From Nostoc sp. FACHB-152 (GTDB taxonomy: Bacteria; Cyanobacteriota; Cyanobacteriia; Cyanobacteriales; Nostocaceae), in NCBI RefSeq assembly GCF_014697475.1, contig NZ_JACJRV010000006.1:124001-188000 (forward strand): DNA of 64,000 nucleotides. The letters are read 5' to 3'. Below are positions 1 to 8,883 of the stretch, piece by piece. The first letter of the stretch is position 1. Every line of letters starts with the position of its first letter. The translations under genes and the position numbers were made by a program. The notes below the pieces were generated by a model. The model was not told where the DNA came from. It did not search any database and saw only the letters and a program-made list of their open reading frames with translations.

Positions 1-2386
1 TAGTAACGGTGTTATTCATGACATTGACAATACCGTCACTGATGCCATAGACAAGGGTTGTGCCGATGTCTGGGTCTGTACCAACTAAGGTGCCTATAAT
101 GCTGGCGAAGGTGTCTTTCGCGCTGGTATTGACTAGGTTTACAGGGGTGAGTGCTTGTAAGGTTAATGTGTCGTTAACATTAGAGATGTTGATGGTGAAA
201 GCTTTTTCGTAGGATGAATTAGTTTGATCTGTGGTGCGGATACGGATGCTGTAACTAGACTTAGCTTCAAAGTTTGGGGAAGTATTAAATTGTAGTTGAT
301 TGCCGTTAATAGTAAACAAATTATTATCAGTGCTGCCAGTACCAGAGACTAAGCTGTAGGTAAAGGTGTCGCCTGTGTTGGGGTCAATGCTGCTGAGAGT
401 GCCGATGACAGTATTAGTTGGACTATTTTCTGCAACGATGAGTCCAATGGGGTCAAAGGGAGAGGAAATATTGACTATTCCAGAGGCCAGTTGGGTAGTG
501 ACATTACTGCTATCTCCGCCAAAGCTATCATCGCCCCAAGTAACGACAGAACCATCAGATTTCAACGCGGCAAAGGCACCAAATGAGGAAAAGATATTGA
601 TGACACCAGAGGTCAGTTGGCTAGTGACGTTACTGCTATCTCCTCCACTACTGCCCCAAGTGACAACAGAACCATCAGCTTTCAACGCGGCAAAAGCAGA
701 ACCTGTAGCATATATATTTATGACACCAGAGGCTATTTGGGTCGTAACACTACTACTATCTCCGCCAAAGCTATTATCACCCCAAGTGACGACAGAACCA
801 TCAGCTTTCAACGCGGCAAAAGCAGAACCTGTAGCATATATATTTATGACACCGGAGGCCAGTTGAGGTTTGACTTTACTGCTATCTCCGCCATCAGAAT
901 TAAAGCCCCAAGTAACGACAGAACCATCAGATTTCAACGCGGCAAAGGCAGAACCTGTAGAAAAGATATTCGTGACACCAGAGGCTATTTGGGTCGTGAC
1001 TTTACTGCTATCTCCGCCATAGTAACTACTACCCCAAGTGACAACAGAACCATCGGATTTTAGCGCGGCAAAGGCATTTGCTGTCGAAAAGATATTCGTA
1101 ACACCAGAGGCCAGTTTGGTCGTGACACTACTGCTATTTCCACCAAAGCTACTATCGCCCCAAGTGACGACAGAACCATCAGCTTTCAACGCGGCAAAGG
1201 CATTTGCTGTCGAAAAGATATTCGTGACACCAGAGGCCAGTTGGGTTGTGACACTACTGCTATCTCCGCCATTACTGCCCCAAGTGACGACAGAACCATC
1301 GGATTTTAATGCGGCAAAGGCATTCGTTGTAGAAAAGATATCCGTGACACCAGAGGCCAGTTGGGTTGTGACTTTACTGCTATCTCCGCCATTACTGCCC
1401 CAGGTGACAACAGAACCATCGGCTTTCAACGCGGCAAAGGCAGTACTTGTAGAAAAGATATCCGTGACACCAGAGGCCAGTTGGGTCGTGACTTTACTGC
1501 TATCTCCTCCATCATAATCAAAGCCCCAAGTGGCAACAGAACCATCAGCTTTCAACGCGGCAAAGGCAGTACCTGTAGCATATACATTGGTGACACCAGA
1601 GGCCAGTTGAGTAGCGACTTTACTGCTATCTCCTCCATAGGAACTATCACCCCAAGTAACTACAGAACCATCGGATTTTAGCGCGGCAAAGGCAAAATAA
1701 TTCCTATAAGTTTGACCGTCTGTTTCACCACCTCTTTGTGCAGTCGATTGTTGTAATAAAAGCGTGTTGCTGATGGGGTTGAGATTAATGGCTGTTGGTG
1801 CTGCTAATAAACCGGGATAGTCTATTAACGCTTTTTCTGCAAAGGGCGCATTTATTTTCTCTACACCGGATTGAATATCTAGTTCCCATGTGCCGCCTTG
1901 AGTGGGTGCGCCAACTTTACCAGTAGCCGCAAATATTTCTGCGCCTGTCAACCATGCCAATTCTCTGATGAACTGGGCATCTTTTCCGACTTCGCAACTG
2001 TAGAGGGCAATTTCTTTAACGTTCCACTGTTGCAATAATTCGGCTTGTGAGTGAATTTCTGCTCGATTGATGGGTAATTTCCCAATTTGCAAGACTCCGG
2101 CTGTACCGTGAGCAGCGATCGCTAATCGTTTTGCTTTTGTTTGTGATAATAAGTTTGTAATAGCTATTAGTGCATCGTCTTGGGGTGTAAGAGTATAACC
2201 CAAGGAATTAGGTGATAAGGCAGCATACAGAATCTCAAGATTCTCAACACGGTTGTCAAAAATTACTAATGTCTCACACTCAATCAATCCTGGTTGTAGC
2301 TGTTGATAGTCGTTGAGATTATCTAAATTGAGTTCAGATTCAAGGTTGAAGCTGCTAAAAGAAGCAAATAATACTGTTGTTGACAT
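1..2386 (-). CDS. Giant DUF4347 / RCC1-like repeat / cadherin-like surface protein (C-terminus outside window)
   Basis: The reading frame opens at ATG 2386-2384 and stays open through base 2, giving at least 795 codons without a stop, so the gene is cut by the window edge. Residues ~1-190 look like a DUF4347 domain (ARRIAHGTAG-type segment seen here as RLAIAAHGTAGVLQIGKLP, then an ALYSCEVGKD-like core). Next come about ten tandem repeats of 40-42 residues with the core FAALKSDGSVVTWGD, an RCC1-like beta-propeller signature. After them, residues ~640-750 form a cadherin-like domain (IGLIVAENSPTNTVIGTLSS through INISNVND), and a second one begins before the edge. No classical signal peptide is present, which is usual for DUF4347 proteins. 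The family is thought to be exported or surface exposed, and adhesion is inferred only from the architecture. No neighbour shares an operon with it. Confidence 0.85.
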   Translation of the reverse strand, partial: MSTTVLFASFSSFNLESELNLDNLNDYQQLQPGLIECETLVIFDNRVENLEILYAALSPNSLGYTLTPQDDALIAITNLLSQTKAKRLAIAAHGTAGVLQIGKLPINRAEIHSQAELLQQWNVKEIALYSCEVGKDAQFIRELAWLTGAEIFAATGKVGAPTQGGTWELDIQSGVEKINAPFAEKALIDYPGLLAAPTAINLNPISNTLLLQQSTAQRGGETDGQTYRNYFAFAALKSDGSVVTWGDSSYGGDSSKVATQLASGVTNVYATGTAFAALKADGSVATWGFDYDGGDSSKVTTQLASGVTDIFSTSTAFAALKADGSVVTWGSNGGDSSKVTTQLASGVTDIFSTTNAFAALKSDGSVVTWGSNGGDSSSVTTQLASGVTNIFSTANAFAALKADGSVVTWGDSSFGGNSSSVTTKLASGVTNIFSTANAFAALKSDGSVVTWGSSYYGGDSSKVTTQIASGVTNIFSTGSAFAALKSDGSVVTWGFNSDGGDSSKVKPQLASGVINIYATGSAFAALKADGSVVTWGDNSFGGDSSSVTTQIASGVINIYATGSAFAALKADGSVVTWGSSGGDSSNVTSQLTSGVINIFSSFGAFAALKSDGSVVTWGDDSFGGDSSNVTTQLASGIVNISSPFDPIGLIVAENSPTNTVIGTLSSIDPNTGDTFTYSLVSGTGSTDNNLFTINGNQLQFNTSPNFEAKSSYSIRIRTTDQTNSSYEKAFTINISNVNDTLTLQALTPVNLVNTSAKDTFASIIGTLVGTDPDIGTTLVYGISDGIVNVMNNTVT
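530..1700 (-). repeat. About ten tandem 120-126 bp coding repeats (RCC1-like)
   Basis: The block CAGAACCATCxG(A/C)TTTCAACGCGGCAAA recurs near 549, 669, 795, 921, 1047, 1173, 1293, 1413, 1539 and 1665. The spacing is 120 or 126 bp, that is 40 or 42 codons on the minus strand. Several units are nearly identical at DNA level, especially those at 1173-1540, which suggests recent unequal recombination or gene conversion. Because every unit is a multiple of three, copy-number change would keep the frame. The same near-identity makes long spurious open frames on the plus strand. Confidence 0.9.
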
Positions 2387-3068
2387 AGTTTGTTTTATTT
2401 CAATTGCTGACCAACCAGCCAAAAGCCAACCCAATTCACTTGTGTATGGGGCGCAACTAGGTAGTTCTATGCCGTAGTTGTGAACTAAATTGCAGTTTAG
2501 TTCTACCTGCTATTAGCTGTATATTTAATAACTCTTATTTTTTGTCTAAAAATCCGGAATGATTGGTGTGAAAAACCTAAAATACCGAAATATATGGACT
2601 TTTAACAAATAAATTTTTAAATGAAGTGTGTTGAGCTAGTTATAACTACGTAGAAAATAAGTAATATATTCTAATAAAGTATATGTTTGTAAAAACTAGT
2701 AAACCTCTGCTGGCTTGTAGCGACTGGCGTGGCAGAGGAAAGGTTTGTGCAATCCTTTACAGTTTATCCTTCTTATCTTTCTCTTAACCTTCAACCTTGT
2801 GCTTGCGTGAGAAAATCCTAACTATAAAAAAGTAATCTGTTCAATTAATGAGACTTAAACAAAAAATTGCCTGAAAACCCTATCAAACGTATACACAGAA
2901 AAACTTTGACATCGTTTTACCTAGTTTCTTGATATATCTGGGTTTGAAGCATTTTTGAGCAATGTGTGTATTTTCTTTGCCCTGTATAGGTTTGAGCCTT
3001 GTTTCTGGCTCAAAAATGTTTAAGTCCCTTTAGGCAATTTTTTATTTCTACTACAAAGGATTTCAAAA
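2387..3068. other. Intergenic region, divergent promoters expected, no gene seen
   Basis: This AT-rich spacer separates the giant minus-strand gene from the plus-strand secreted protein. At 2704-2738 an imperfect hairpin (CCTCTGC ... GCAGAGG) lies within a segment resembling dispersed cyanobacterial repeats (GTAGCGACTGGCGTGG). No convincing coding frame, tRNA or conserved leader was seen. Confidence 0.5.
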
Positions 3069-3551
3069 ATGAGCAAGAAGTTAAGCATTACTATTGTAAG
3101 TACCGTTGTAGCAGCGACGGTTTTTCTCAACAGCAATTCGCTATCTGCACAAATGGTAATGACACCAAAAGATACATTTGTGGGTTTATGGCAAGGTGTT
3201 GATGAAGTGGATGGTGGTAATTCGCTCCGTTCGATTCTGCCATCCCAGTTCGGCTTGAAAGTAGTTGGTCGTGACACATGGCATGGCCCTTGTGGCTATG
3301 GCGATCCTGCTACTGTCTTAGGACAGTTAAATATGTCACAAGGCTCTCTGGTCGGTACTTGGAATTTGGATTGCCAAGCAGGAGAAACAGCACAAAGTGG
3401 CGATCGCTCATATAAAGTTCGTTATACCTACGATGCTTCAACAAAAACTTTGACAGAAACACTGCTTGATCCAAATACAGAGAAACCGATCAATCGCATA
3501 CCTATTGTTTTCTTTCGTATTGCTCCTTCTTTCACATTGCCTTACAGATAA
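3069..3551 (+). CDS. Small secreted protein of unknown function
   Basis: This is a 160-residue protein with a clear Sec signal peptide: MSKK, then a hydrophobic stretch at ~5-24, then a likely cleavage after LSA-Q near residue 27. The mature part has two cysteine-containing motifs (GPCGYGD ~78 and LDCQAGE ~102) and ends in a beta-rich segment. I do not recognise the family. The mature fold has the look of a small periplasmic beta-sandwich (GLWQGVDEVDGG, LVGTWNLDCQ), but this is only an impression. The start is supported by AAAGGA at 3055-3060, eight bases before the ATG. It converges with the kinase gene 5 bp downstream, so its terminator, if any, lies within that gene. Confidence 0.7.
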   Translation: MSKKLSITIVSTVVAATVFLNSNSLSAQMVMTPKDTFVGLWQGVDEVDGGNSLRSILPSQFGLKVVGRDTWHGPCGYGDPATVLGQLNMSQGSLVGTWNLDCQAGETAQSGDRSYKVRYTYDASTKTLTETLLDPNTEKPINRIPIVFFRIAPSFTLPYR

Positions 3552-3556
3552 TTTGG

Positions 3557-5779
3557 CTATATATCAGAAATCTGATTTAAATCTTGGAGAACGGCGGCGG
3601 CTGATTGATAGCGATCGCTAAAATGATAGCGCACCATTTTATCTAAAATTACGGCTAGTTCTTCATTAATTTGCACTCTATGCCGCCACATGACATTCCC
3701 TGTTTCTGGGTCTGGTTGTAATTCTTGCGGTTGTATACCAGTAATAGCTTGAATTGCTATCATTCCTAAAGCATAAATATCGCTAGATAAGCGAGGATGA
3801 CCAGCAAATTGTTCTGGTGGTGCATATCCTCGTGTTCCAATTGCAACTGTAGCTAATTCTGTTTGTTCGCTAGTTTGTGGTTGCATTAATTTGACCGCAC
3901 CAAAATCAATTAATACTAGCCGATTATCTTGATTACTTCTGATAATATTATTCGGTTTAATATCTCGATGAATTACTCGATGCTCATGTACAAATGCTAA
4001 AACTTCTAACACACCCTTGAGCATTTCAATTACAAAACTTTCATTTTTTACACCTTGCACAGGTGGTAATTCTTCATGTAGGGTATGTCCTGAAATATAT
4101 TCTTGTACTAAATAGAATTCTTGCTGATCTTCAAAATAGGCCAGCAATGCCGGGATTTGTGGATGCTTACCCAAAGCTTCTAAAATTTCTGCTTCCGTAT
4201 TAAATAACCGTCGTGCAACTTCCAAAAATTTGGTATCTCGACGTGCTGGCATTAACTGTTTCACCACACAAATCGGATTTCCTGGACGCTGAGTATCTCT
4301 AGCTAAGTAAGTTCGCCCAAATCCACCAGAACCAAGCACTCTAGAAATTTGATAACGTCCACCTAAAAGTAAATCACCAGTTCTTTTTTCTGGTTGTGAA
4401 ATAGTGGGGGCTGGTGGAAGATTTTGGTCACGAATTGTACTAAATTGTGTAGGGGCAGCAGTGTTATTTAAGAGAAGATTTAATTGAGCGATCGCTTCTT
4501 GTTGTTGTTCAACTTGCAGAATAATTAATTTTGTTTGTTGCTGCGTTTGGTATGTAGCGTAAACCACCAATCCTACACTACTAAACACTAAAGCTAAAGC
4601 AGGCGGAATCAACGGTATCCAGCCAGCCAAAAGAAACAAGCCAACACAAATTCCTAGCAAACCAGCGAGTATTACACCGTCTAAAACCAGCAACAACACT
4701 GGATGCCGGATTTTCCAACCTAAAATACTGCCTAATAATGCCCAACTCCACACCCATACTAATTCAGCCCAATTAGGCCAGTACCAAATCAGTGGTCTGC
4801 CATCCAGAACTGTACTAAGAATTTGGCTGGCTACCTGTGCATGGATAAATACAGTTGATGTTCTCACTGGCTGTTTTGGATCAGCACTGTAGGGTGTATA
4901 TACACCAGGATGAACACTTGCAGCCGTAGTCCCAATAATTACTAAACGATCTTTGAATAAATTAGGGTTAAGTTGACCGTTGAGAACTTGCGTTAAAGTT
5001 ACTTTCTGAGCCAGATTATTAGGATGGCGGTAATTTATTAATATTTGATATCCTGCGGCATCTAACCCTTGATAACTGCCAGAATTAGCCGTAAGTATGG
5101 GAAAATAAATTTTCCCAATTTGGAAATTATTATTATCAGAAAAATCTATATTTATACCTTGTTTTTCTAAATAATTAATGGCAACTAAAGCTGCAAATGA
5201 AAAATGAGTTGCACATTTATTACTATCTATTGGGTCAGCAAATAATAAACCACGCCGAATAATTTGGTCTGATTGATTATCAGAAATTAAATCTGTAAAG
5301 CCTACATTGTCTATAGGAAAATTAGGTGGTGTAATTTCCTGTCTACCCCTACTGCTTAACAGGCAGGCTGTAATAATATTATTTTTATTGGCAATACCTG
5401 CGGCAAGATTTTGTTGTTCTGGTCGATAAATATTTAAACCAATAACACGCGGTTGATATGATTCTAGTTTTGTTAACAGCCGATTGATTATGTCATCAGA
5501 TAAAGGCCATTGGAATCTTGCTATATCCTCTTCAGTAATTGTAACCAACAAAATTCGCTGATCGAGTGCTTGGGCGGGGCGCGATCGCAACATTTTGTCA
5601 TAAGCTTTTAACTCCCAAGATTGCAACTCTCCCAGTTCCCGAATTCCCCAAACCAAAGCTGTCACCCCCACGCTAGTCAGCATCACTATTTGCCACCAGC
5701 GAATGTTAGGAAAACTATCACGGTAATTCTTGTCTTGTGCTAACGCGGTTCGGAGTTTTTGTAATATTCCACTAATCAC
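3557..5779 (-). CDS. CHASE2-domain serine/threonine protein kinase
   Basis: This is a 740-residue membrane kinase. An N-terminal membrane segment (~30-46) is followed by an extracytoplasmic CHASE2 sensor domain (~55-330), three closely packed membrane helices (~345-425), a short coiled-coil linker rich in Gln, and a cytosolic Hanks-type kinase domain (~475-735). Kinase motifs are intact: the glycine loop GSGGFG (~481), VVKQLMP with the ATP lysine, HRDIKPNNI (~603), DFGA (~624) and APPEQ. The ligand of the CHASE2 domain and the substrates are unknown. Such kinases are abundant in filamentous cyanobacteria and usually stand alone, as here. The upstream spacer contains a purine-rich G-run repeat (5790-5835). 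Confidence 0.93.
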   Translation of the reverse strand: MISGILQKLRTALAQDKNYRDSFPNIRWWQIVMLTSVGVTALVWGIRELGELQSWELKAYDKMLRSRPAQALDQRILLVTITEEDIARFQWPLSDDIINRLLTKLESYQPRVIGLNIYRPEQQNLAAGIANKNNIITACLLSSRGRQEITPPNFPIDNVGFTDLISDNQSDQIIRRGLLFADPIDSNKCATHFSFAALVAINYLEKQGINIDFSDNNNFQIGKIYFPILTANSGSYQGLDAAGYQILINYRHPNNLAQKVTLTQVLNGQLNPNLFKDRLVIIGTTAASVHPGVYTPYSADPKQPVRTSTVFIHAQVASQILSTVLDGRPLIWYWPNWAELVWVWSWALLGSILGWKIRHPVLLLVLDGVILAGLLGICVGLFLLAGWIPLIPPALALVFSSVGLVVYATYQTQQQTKLIILQVEQQQEAIAQLNLLLNNTAAPTQFSTIRDQNLPPAPTISQPEKRTGDLLLGGRYQISRVLGSGGFGRTYLARDTQRPGNPICVVKQLMPARRDTKFLEVARRLFNTEAEILEALGKHPQIPALLAYFEDQQEFYLVQEYISGHTLHEELPPVQGVKNESFVIEMLKGVLEVLAFVHEHRVIHRDIKPNNIIRSNQDNRLVLIDFGAVKLMQPQTSEQTELATVAIGTRGYAPPEQFAGHPRLSSDIYALGMIAIQAITGIQPQELQPDPETGNVMWRHRVQINEELAVILDKMVRYHFSDRYQSAAAVLQDLNQISDI

Positions 5780-5784
5780 AGAGT

Positions 5785-5840
5785 TAATTGCAGGAGGAAG
5801 GAGGCAGGGGGGCGGGGGAGCAGAGGAGCGGAGGAGAATA
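5785..5840. repeat. G-rich STRR-like intergenic repeat
   Basis: The segment is a run of GGAGG, GGCAGGGGGGC and GGGGGAGCAGAGG units. It is the complement of the CCCCTGCC/CTCCTCTGC heptad family that also occurs inside menE at 17698-17750. It lies just upstream of the CHASE2 kinase start. Confidence 0.6.
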
Positions 5841-5971
5841 ACTTTTGACTATGGACAAATGATTAATGACTATTGGCTTTATACTTCATACTTTACATCG
5901 TTTAGTTTGTTATAAGAGTTTAGGAAATGATACTTTGTATAATCTATAGCCGGTTGCCAAATCACTAAATT

Positions 5972-6358
5972 ATGTCAAGCGAAGCGATTAAAACAATTAT
6001 TTCTGCCTACTTTAGCAACATTGCTGCGATGAATCCAGAAGGGTGGATAGACACCTTTGCGGAAGATGCTGTAAGTCATGATCCAGTTGGTGAACCACCA
6101 GTCAAGATTCATGAAAATTATCGCCAGTTTATCGGTCAATTACAAGCTGTGTTTGCTACATTAACACCAACAACTGAGCATATCTTTGTGGCTGGTAATG
6201 AAGCAGCTGTCAAATGGACAATGCAAGGAGTTAGTAAAAGCGGTAAGTCCGTGACTTTTGAGGGAATTACAATTTTTGAGGTTAACCAAGATGGCAAGAT
6301 TCAAACAACGCGCGCTTACTGGAACCCAGCGCAAATGATAGCGCAACTACGTGGTTAG
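5972..6358 (+). CDS. NTF2-like / SnoaL-type small protein
   Basis: The protein has 128 residues, the usual length for a single-domain NTF2-like (SnoaL) fold. An N-terminal helix (IISAYFSNIAAMNPEGWIDTFAEDAVSHDPVG) leads to strand-rich segments ending in FEGITIFEVNQDGKIQ and RAYWNP. The 'F-A-E-D-A-V-xx-D-P' stretch and the 'F-x-x-x-G-I-x-x-F' stretch are typical of polyketide cyclase/ketosteroid isomerase relatives. Whether it is an enzyme or a small-ligand binder cannot be told from sequence. It stands alone between the kinase and the carboxypeptidase gene, with a 57-bp spacer upstream of its ATG that has only a weak ribosome-binding site. Confidence 0.8.
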   Translation: MSSEAIKTIISAYFSNIAAMNPEGWIDTFAEDAVSHDPVGEPPVKIHENYRQFIGQLQAVFATLTPTTEHIFVAGNEAAVKWTMQGVSKSGKSVTFEGITIFEVNQDGKIQTTRAYWNPAQMIAQLRG

Positions 6359-6582
6359 ATATACAGTAGGCAACAGGGAATGAATAGGCAATAGGCATGA
6401 AAACATCTTATATATTGCTTTTTAAAGAAAATTTTTACCTCATTTACCTGCAATCTGCTGTAAAATCCCATTTCCTACTCTTTACAAGTGTAGGAATTTA
6501 ACCCCAAATCAAGATTTTTACACAAAACGTCGAAAACTTACACTTGTCAAATTCCCTACTCCCCATTCGCCACTCCCTAACA

Positions 6583-7590
6583 TTGGAACGTCGAAAATTT
6601 CTCACCACCTGCGCTTTAGCTACCTTAGCCACGCAGATAACCCCAGTCAAAGCTATATCTCCCAACACTATTATTAAACCGCCCCGCCTACAACCAAACG
6701 ACACAGTAGGATTAATTGCGCCTGCGGGTATTTTTGAACCCAAATATATTGAAATAGCTAAGGGATATCTCACCGCATTAGGGTTAAAAACTAAGCTAGG
6801 CAACCATATTTTAGATCGTTATGGCTATCTAGCAGGTAAAGATAGCGATCGCGCCGAAGATGTTAACGCCATGTTTGCAGATAATTCCGTCAAAGCAATT
6901 TTGGCGATGCGTGGCGGTTGGGGCTGTAATCGAATTTTACCCTTACTCAACTATTCCTTAATCCGTTCTCATCCTAAAATTTTAATGGGATACAGCGATA
7001 TCACTTCATTATTATTAGCAATTAATGCCCGCAGTCGAATTATTACTTTTCATGGCCCAGTCGCTACCTCTACATGGACTCCGTTTATGCTGGATTACCT
7101 CAAACGGATTTTATTTAATGCGGAAGCTGTCACTCTGAAAAATAATAATAATGTGAGTGAAGGGCAAGTTCAAACAATAGTATCAGGAAAGGCAAAGGGT
7201 AAACTTGTGGGTGGTAACTTATCAGTGCTATCTGCAATGGTTGGTTCACCTTATCTACCTGCTTGGCAGCAAAAAATATTATTTGTAGAAGATACAAATG
7301 AGGATGTTTATCGTATAGACAGAATGCTAACGCAGTTAAAAAACGCAGGAGTACTCAATCGAATTTCTGGCTTTATCTTTGGTCAATGTACTGATTGTAG
7401 TATGGGAGATGAGCCATCGCTTACTTTAATGCAAGTCTTGCAAGACCACATTCTCCCGTTAAAAATTCCAGCTTGGTATGGTTCGATGATTGGGCATATT
7501 CAAGATAAATTTATCTTGCCAATTGGGGTGGATGTAGAAATAGATGCTGATGCAGGAACTATCAGTTTTTTAGAGGCTGCTGTTATATAA
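6583..7590 (+). CDS. LD-carboxypeptidase (peptidase S66), probably Tat-exported
   Basis: This serine peptidase removes the terminal D-alanine from muropeptide tetrapeptides in murein recycling or remodelling. With the TTG at 6583 the protein has 335 residues and starts MERRKFLTTCALATLA, a twin-arginine-like signal followed by a cleavage region near VKA. Family residues are visible: the nucleophile Ser138 in GYSDIT, Glu236 in VEDTNED and His305 in IGHIQDK. An in-frame TTG at 6544 would add 13 residues, but those bases form the non-coding repeat CCCTACTCCCCATTCGCC, so I prefer 6583. No ATG start exists in this region. Export would place the enzyme in the periplasm, unlike cytosolic LdcA. Confidence 0.85.
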   Translation: MERRKFLTTCALATLATQITPVKAISPNTIIKPPRLQPNDTVGLIAPAGIFEPKYIEIAKGYLTALGLKTKLGNHILDRYGYLAGKDSDRAEDVNAMFADNSVKAILAMRGGWGCNRILPLLNYSLIRSHPKILMGYSDITSLLLAINARSRIITFHGPVATSTWTPFMLDYLKRILFNAEAVTLKNNNNVSEGQVQTIVSGKAKGKLVGGNLSVLSAMVGSPYLPAWQQKILFVEDTNEDVYRIDRMLTQLKNAGVLNRISGFIFGQCTDCSMGDEPSLTLMQVLQDHILPLKIPAWYGSMIGHIQDKFILPIGVDVEIDADAGTISFLEAAVI

Positions 7591-7603
7591 AAATTATTGA
7601 TTT

Positions 7604-7954
7604 TCATAGATACAAGCTTTCGGCTTTACAATATATTTTTTCTGGAGCTTGATTAAAATATTTAAATAATGCCGGACATAACCAACCTTCCATACTTTTT
7701 TCATTCCAGCGATACCAGTTACCGTTATATTCTTCTCGCAACCAAATTAGTTCTGCTTGATAACCAGGGAAAGGACTGGCAGAAAATAGAAGTTTAAATC
7801 CTTCATCTACATTAGCTATACTCTGAACTAAGGTCTCTATCATCTCAGGCACACCACTAACAAATGGTTCTTTGATTAGACCTAGACGCTCATCATCAAA
7901 TACCCATGTTTGATAATGTCTATAGGGAAAAATAACCATCATTGAGTTAGTCAT
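7604..7954 (-). CDS. Conserved hypothetical protein (possibly DUF6717-like)
   Basis: This is a soluble 116-residue protein with no signal peptide or membrane segment. It is rich in aromatic residues, with motifs FPYRHYQTWVFDDERLGL, EPFVSGVPEMI and WYRWNEKSMEGWLCPALF. The opening resembles a family I recall as DUF6717, an uncharacterised group in bacteria; I cannot confirm the name here. It converges with the carboxypeptidase gene, with a 13-bp gap. No catalytic motif is evident. Confidence 0.65.
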   Translation of the reverse strand: MTNSMMVIFPYRHYQTWVFDDERLGLIKEPFVSGVPEMIETLVQSIANVDEGFKLLFSASPFPGYQAELIWLREEYNGNWYRWNEKSMEGWLCPALFKYFNQAPEKIYCKAESLYL

Positions 7955-8094
7955 TAGTAATTTCTGGTTAAATAATTGGTGAAGAATGCCGTAGTAAAAT
8001 TCGGAATTACAACAGATAATAAAAGTTTAAACAAAATTTTTTCACTTCTGCTTCCTGTCTGATTTTCACGGTAAATATTTGCGTCTACCTAATT

Positions 8095-8883
8095 ATGTGT
8101 CGTTTACTTGCCTACCTCGGTTCGCCTGTTTCATTAGAAAATCTTTTGTATAAACCAGAACATTCTTTAATTGTGCAGAGTTATCTACCGCGCGAAATGA
8201 CTTCTGGGGTAGTCAATGCAGATGGTTTTGGTATGGGTTGGTATCATACTCAAAAAGATACTGATCCTTATATTTACAAAAATACAGTCCCGATTTGGAA
8301 TGATGTTAACTTACCGCATCTGAGCCGATACGTTGAATCGAACTGTGTTTTGGCTTATGTACGCAGTGCTACCCCAGGACAAGCTCTAGATTTTGCCAAT
8401 TGTCAGCCTTTTAATCATCAAAAATGGTTATTTCTGCACAACGGATACATTGAAAATTTTCGTCAAACGTTACACAGAAAAATCCGCAGCACTTTAACGC
8501 CCGATTTCTACGAAAAAATTTTTGGCAGTACCGACTCTGAACATTTATTTGCTTTATTACTTTCTCAGGCTCAAATTAATAGACATCGCCCGCCTGAATA
8601 TGCTTTACGCACTAGTTTACTAGCGATCGCACAAATGGCAAAACGCCATGAAGTCAAGGTTTTAGCAAATATCATTTTGAGTGACGGTAAACGCCTAATT
8701 GCTTCTCGTTTTGCTATTGGTTCACCTGCACCATCTTTGTATTGGTTACGAGATGATCTCAATTTCCCTAACTCTGTGATTATTGCATCGGAACCGTTAT
8801 TTACTGGTAATTGGAAACCTTGCCCAGAAAATAGCATTATCAGTGTGGGGGAAGACTATGATATCAAAATTGAGCAAATCTAA
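8095..8883 (+). CDS. egtC: Ergothioneine biosynthesis amidohydrolase EgtC
   Basis: EgtC is a class II glutamine-amidotransferase-type hydrolase. It removes the gamma-glutamyl group from the hercynyl-gamma-glutamylcysteine sulfoxide made by EgtB. The protein has 262 residues. After Met removal the N-terminal Cys2 (MCRLLAYLG) would be the nucleophile, followed by GFGMGWY and HNGYIENF segments of the Ntn fold. It overlaps the start of egtB by 26 bp, which supports translational coupling in an egtC-egtB-egtD unit. The presence of EgtC implies that this EgtB uses gamma-glutamylcysteine rather than free cysteine, an inference from the known mycobacterial pathway. Confidence 0.92.
   Translation: MCRLLAYLGSPVSLENLLYKPEHSLIVQSYLPREMTSGVVNADGFGMGWYHTQKDTDPYIYKNTVPIWNDVNLPHLSRYVESNCVLAYVRSATPGQALDFANCQPFNHQKWLFLHNGYIENFRQTLHRKIRSTLTPDFYEKIFGSTDSEHLFALLLSQAQINRHRPPEYALRTSLLAIAQMAKRHEVKVLANIILSDGKRLIASRFAIGSPAPSLYWLRDDLNFPNSVIIASEPLFTGNWKPCPENSIISVGEDYDIKIEQI

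Noticed and set aside
366-1681. Four long plus-strand open frames with repeated VTTEPSAFNAAKA-like or TISFQRGKGRTC-like peptides
   Set aside because: They are the antisense and shifted translations of the RCC1-like coding repeats of the minus-strand surface protein. The minus frame has recognised domains at both ends and no stop.
530-1700. Regular direct repeats as a CRISPR array
   Set aside because: The unit is 120-126 bp with near-identity over the whole unit and no variable spacers, and it encodes a protein.
5730-5915. A 61-codon frame upstream of the NTF2-like gene
   Set aside because: It runs antisense to the kinase start and through a G-rich repeat (Gly/Arg run). It is best explained as a shadow.
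8783-8857. Extended N-terminus of EgtB (MHRNRYLLV...)
   Set aside because: It lies wholly inside egtC in another frame. The ATG at 8858 has a suitable ribosome-binding site and fits the family's length and the His51 position.
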